Positions 62,467 through 64,000 of a stretch of DNA of 64,000 nucleotides are shown here, piece by piece. The stretch spans positions 1,612,001-1,676,000 of the forward strand of contig NZ_JACHCG010000001.1 of the NCBI RefSeq assembly GCF_014200595.1, written 5' to 3'. A program made the translations under genes and the position numbers. Numbering within the stretch: the stretch's first letter is position 1; every line of letters starts with the position of its first letter. The notes beneath the pieces are model-generated. The model ran no database searches, had not been told where the DNA came from, and saw nothing but the letters and a program-made list of their open reading frames with translations. This DNA is from Pedobacter cryoconitis (lineage in GTDB: Bacteria > Bacteroidota > Bacteroidia > Sphingobacteriales > Sphingobacteriaceae).

Positions 62467-64000
62467 TTAAAAAGTTAAATTTATACCTGCCGAGAACGTA
62501 CGGATGGCTGGATATCTGTAATAAGTAGCTCCCTGAACAGTTTGTTCAGGATCCATTCCTTTATGACCATAAAAGGTGAGCAGGTTTTCACCTGTCAGGA
62601 AAAATTTCAAATTGCTAATCCCTGCTTTTTCTGATACAGATTTAGGTAAACGATAGCCGAGGCTTACATTTTTTAAACGGGCATAGGTAGCACTATACAG
62701 GAAACGGGTAGAAGCCTGTGTCCATCCAAGGTTGTCTGTAGTTAAACGGGGAACATCTGTATTGGGATTTTCAGGCGTCCAGTGATTCAGCATTTCTGCC
62801 GACCATGATGCTCCCGGATTACTCCCGTTCTGCATTAATGAAATGTAGTCATTGTCCAGTATTTTGCCTCCGATACTATAAGAAAGCAGAGCCGAAAGTT
62901 CAAACTGTTTGTAGCTGAAGGTGTTTGTAATCCCGCCAGTAAGGGTGGGCAGGGAGCTATCCTGTACGTATTGTGTAGCTTTGCTATAATCATTCGTTGT
63001 TACTTTCTGTCCACTACTATTGGTTGTATACCAGAGCGGGTTACCATTAGCCGGGTCTACACCAGCCCACTCCCTTAAATAAAAGTCATAAATAGAGCCG
63101 CCAACACGCAGTAATTTATTTCCTGAAATAAGGTTATCCTGTGGCAAATCAGTGATTTTGTTTTTATAGTGAGTCGCATTTAAGCTGACTGACCACCTGA
63201 AATCAGGCGTGATTACCGGAATCGCATTGATCTGTAATTCGACCCCTGTATTTTTTAACGCACCAATATTCGCATCTATATAGGTAAATCCCGTTGAAGT
63301 TGCTTTTGGTCTTCTGAAAAGCAGATCTTTTGATCTTCTGTTAAAAAATTCAAAAGTACCGCTGATCCGGTCTTTAAAAATCCCAAAATCCACACCTGCA
63401 TTAAAATTAAGATTGGTTTCCCATTTTAAATTTGGTGTTGCAAGGCGACTGGTAACCAACCCATTCTCGCCTAAGTTGTTATTCACATTATAAAGTGCTT
63501 CGTAAGCATAATAAACACCAATATTGTCATTTCCCTGCGCACCATAACTGGTTCTGAAAGTTAAATTACTCAGCCACGGTGTGTCCTTAAGAAAGTCTTC
63601 CTTTGATGCTCTCCATGAACCGCCAAGCGACCAGAATGTACCCCACCGGCTTTGAGGGGAGAATCTTGAAGATCCGTCAGATCTTACTGAAGCAGATACC
63701 AGGTATTTACTTTTGTAATCATATTCGGCCCTGCCAAAAAAACTCAGTAAGGTATAGTCTAAAGCATATCCGCCAAAACTATTCAGCTGTGAAGCTGCAT
63801 CAGGCTCATATAATCCGGGAAGGACAAAACCCTGCCTGCTTCCGGACATAATCCGGGAGTTATATTTATAGATTTCCTGACCGCCCAGAACACTAAAGTG
63901 ATGATCCTGATTAAAGGTCTTTTCATAAGTCAGGATATTATTCCAGGTGTAAGAATAAGTACGCCTGATCTGCCTGTCAATCGAACCCTTGATTTCTGCA
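62467..64000 (-). CDS. SusC/RagA TonB-dependent outer-membrane transporter (5' partial)
   Basis: C-terminal portion of a SusC-type receptor; the frame stays open to the window edge, so its start lies beyond 64000. The visible 511 codons are beta-barrel: YDYKSKYLVSASVRSDGSSR, LRTSYGAQGNDNIG-type strands, TLNFNAGVDFGIF, and the terminal YYRYPAIRTFSAGINLTF with C-terminal Phe. It forms the outer-membrane transporter half of a SusCD uptake pair. The substrate is unknown; no CAZyme lies in the visible part of this unit besides the GH114-like gene 2 kb away. Confidence 0.92.
   Translation of the reverse strand, partial: AEIKGSIDRQIRRTYSYTWNNILTYEKTFNQDHHFSVLGGQEIYKYNSRIMSGSRQGFVLPGLYEPDAASQLNSFGGYALDYTLLSFFGRAEYDYKSKYLVSASVRSDGSSRFSPQSRWGTFWSLGGSWRASKEDFLKDTPWLSNLTFRTSYGAQGNDNIGVYYAYEALYNVNNNLGENGLVTSRLATPNLKWETNLNFNAGVDFGIFKDRISGTFEFFNRRSKDLLFRRPKATSTGFTYIDANIGALKNTGVELQINAIPVITPDFRWSVSLNATHYKNKITDLPQDNLISGNKLLRVGGSIYDFYLREWAGVDPANGNPLWYTTNSSGQKVTTNDYSKATQYVQDSSLPTLTGGITNTFSYKQFELSALLSYSIGGKILDNDYISLMQNGSNPGASWSAEMLNHWTPENPNTDVPRLTTDNLGWTQASTRFLYSATYARLKNVSLGYRLPKSVSEKAGISNLKFFLTGENLLTFYGHKGMDPEQTVQGATYYRYPAIRTFSAGINLTF

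Overview
The window looks like the chromosome of an AT-rich member of the Bacteroidota, most likely family Sphingobacteriaceae (Pedobacter-like). This rests on the SusC/SusD pair, two TonB-plug/beta-barrel outer-membrane proteins, many lipoproteins with Bacteroidota-style lipoboxes, GH92/GH3 glycan enzymes and mostly weak Shine-Dalgarno signals. The genus is an inference from gene content.

Layout. 1-4.6 kb: tail of a CPA1 antiporter, then two short-chain dehydrogenase (SDR) plus AraC pairs converging on a 15-bp hairpin. 4.9-12.8 kb: an unknown lipoprotein and a glycan block, with a six-hairpin glycosidase and GH3 on the minus strand diverging from a GH92 mannosidase. 13-24.6 kb: tRNA-Ser, a two-component system divergent from an outer-membrane receptor, a MauE-like protein, a second receptor, a beta-helix lipoprotein coupled to a small lipoprotein, and an OmpW-like porin. 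25.3-28.5 kb: a LodA/LodB-like pair, that is a cysteine tryptophylquinone (CTQ) oxidase and its flavoprotein partner. 29.7-33.8 kb: a DD-dipeptidase, a truncated ribosome-inactivating-protein-like gene embedded between other gene fragments, Hsp20, and a RES-TIR fusion protein. 34-45.7 kb: small regulator-plus-enzyme modules (HxlR with tandem SDRs, TetR with a saccharopine-dehydrogenase-like enzyme, MFS pump, TetR with a SASA esterase, a glycine-rich collagen-like protein, HxlR with an MBL hydrolase, chloramphenicol acetyltransferase). 45.9-51.9 kb: signalling, with an RsbQ-like hydrolase coupled to a PAS histidine kinase, a PAS protein that stops after its H-box, and a four-PAS kinase. 52-58.4 kb: ketopantoate reductase/LysR, TetR with a 26-bp palindromic operator, MBL protein, hydrolase, cupins, Crp/Fnr and a broken small membrane gene. 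58.4-60.2 kb: a gene graveyard (HxlR, SDR and LodB fragments), then a GH114-like gene bounded by exact 35-bp direct repeats. 60.2-64 kb: unknown secreted protein, SusD and a partial SusC.

The most notable items are the RES-TIR fusion joining two NAD-consuming domain families, the RsbQ-PAS-kinase unit, the LodA/LodB pair together with a relic of a second LodB, and the truncated RIP-like gene inside a mosaic of gene pieces. All functions are read from motifs by eye; no database search was run.
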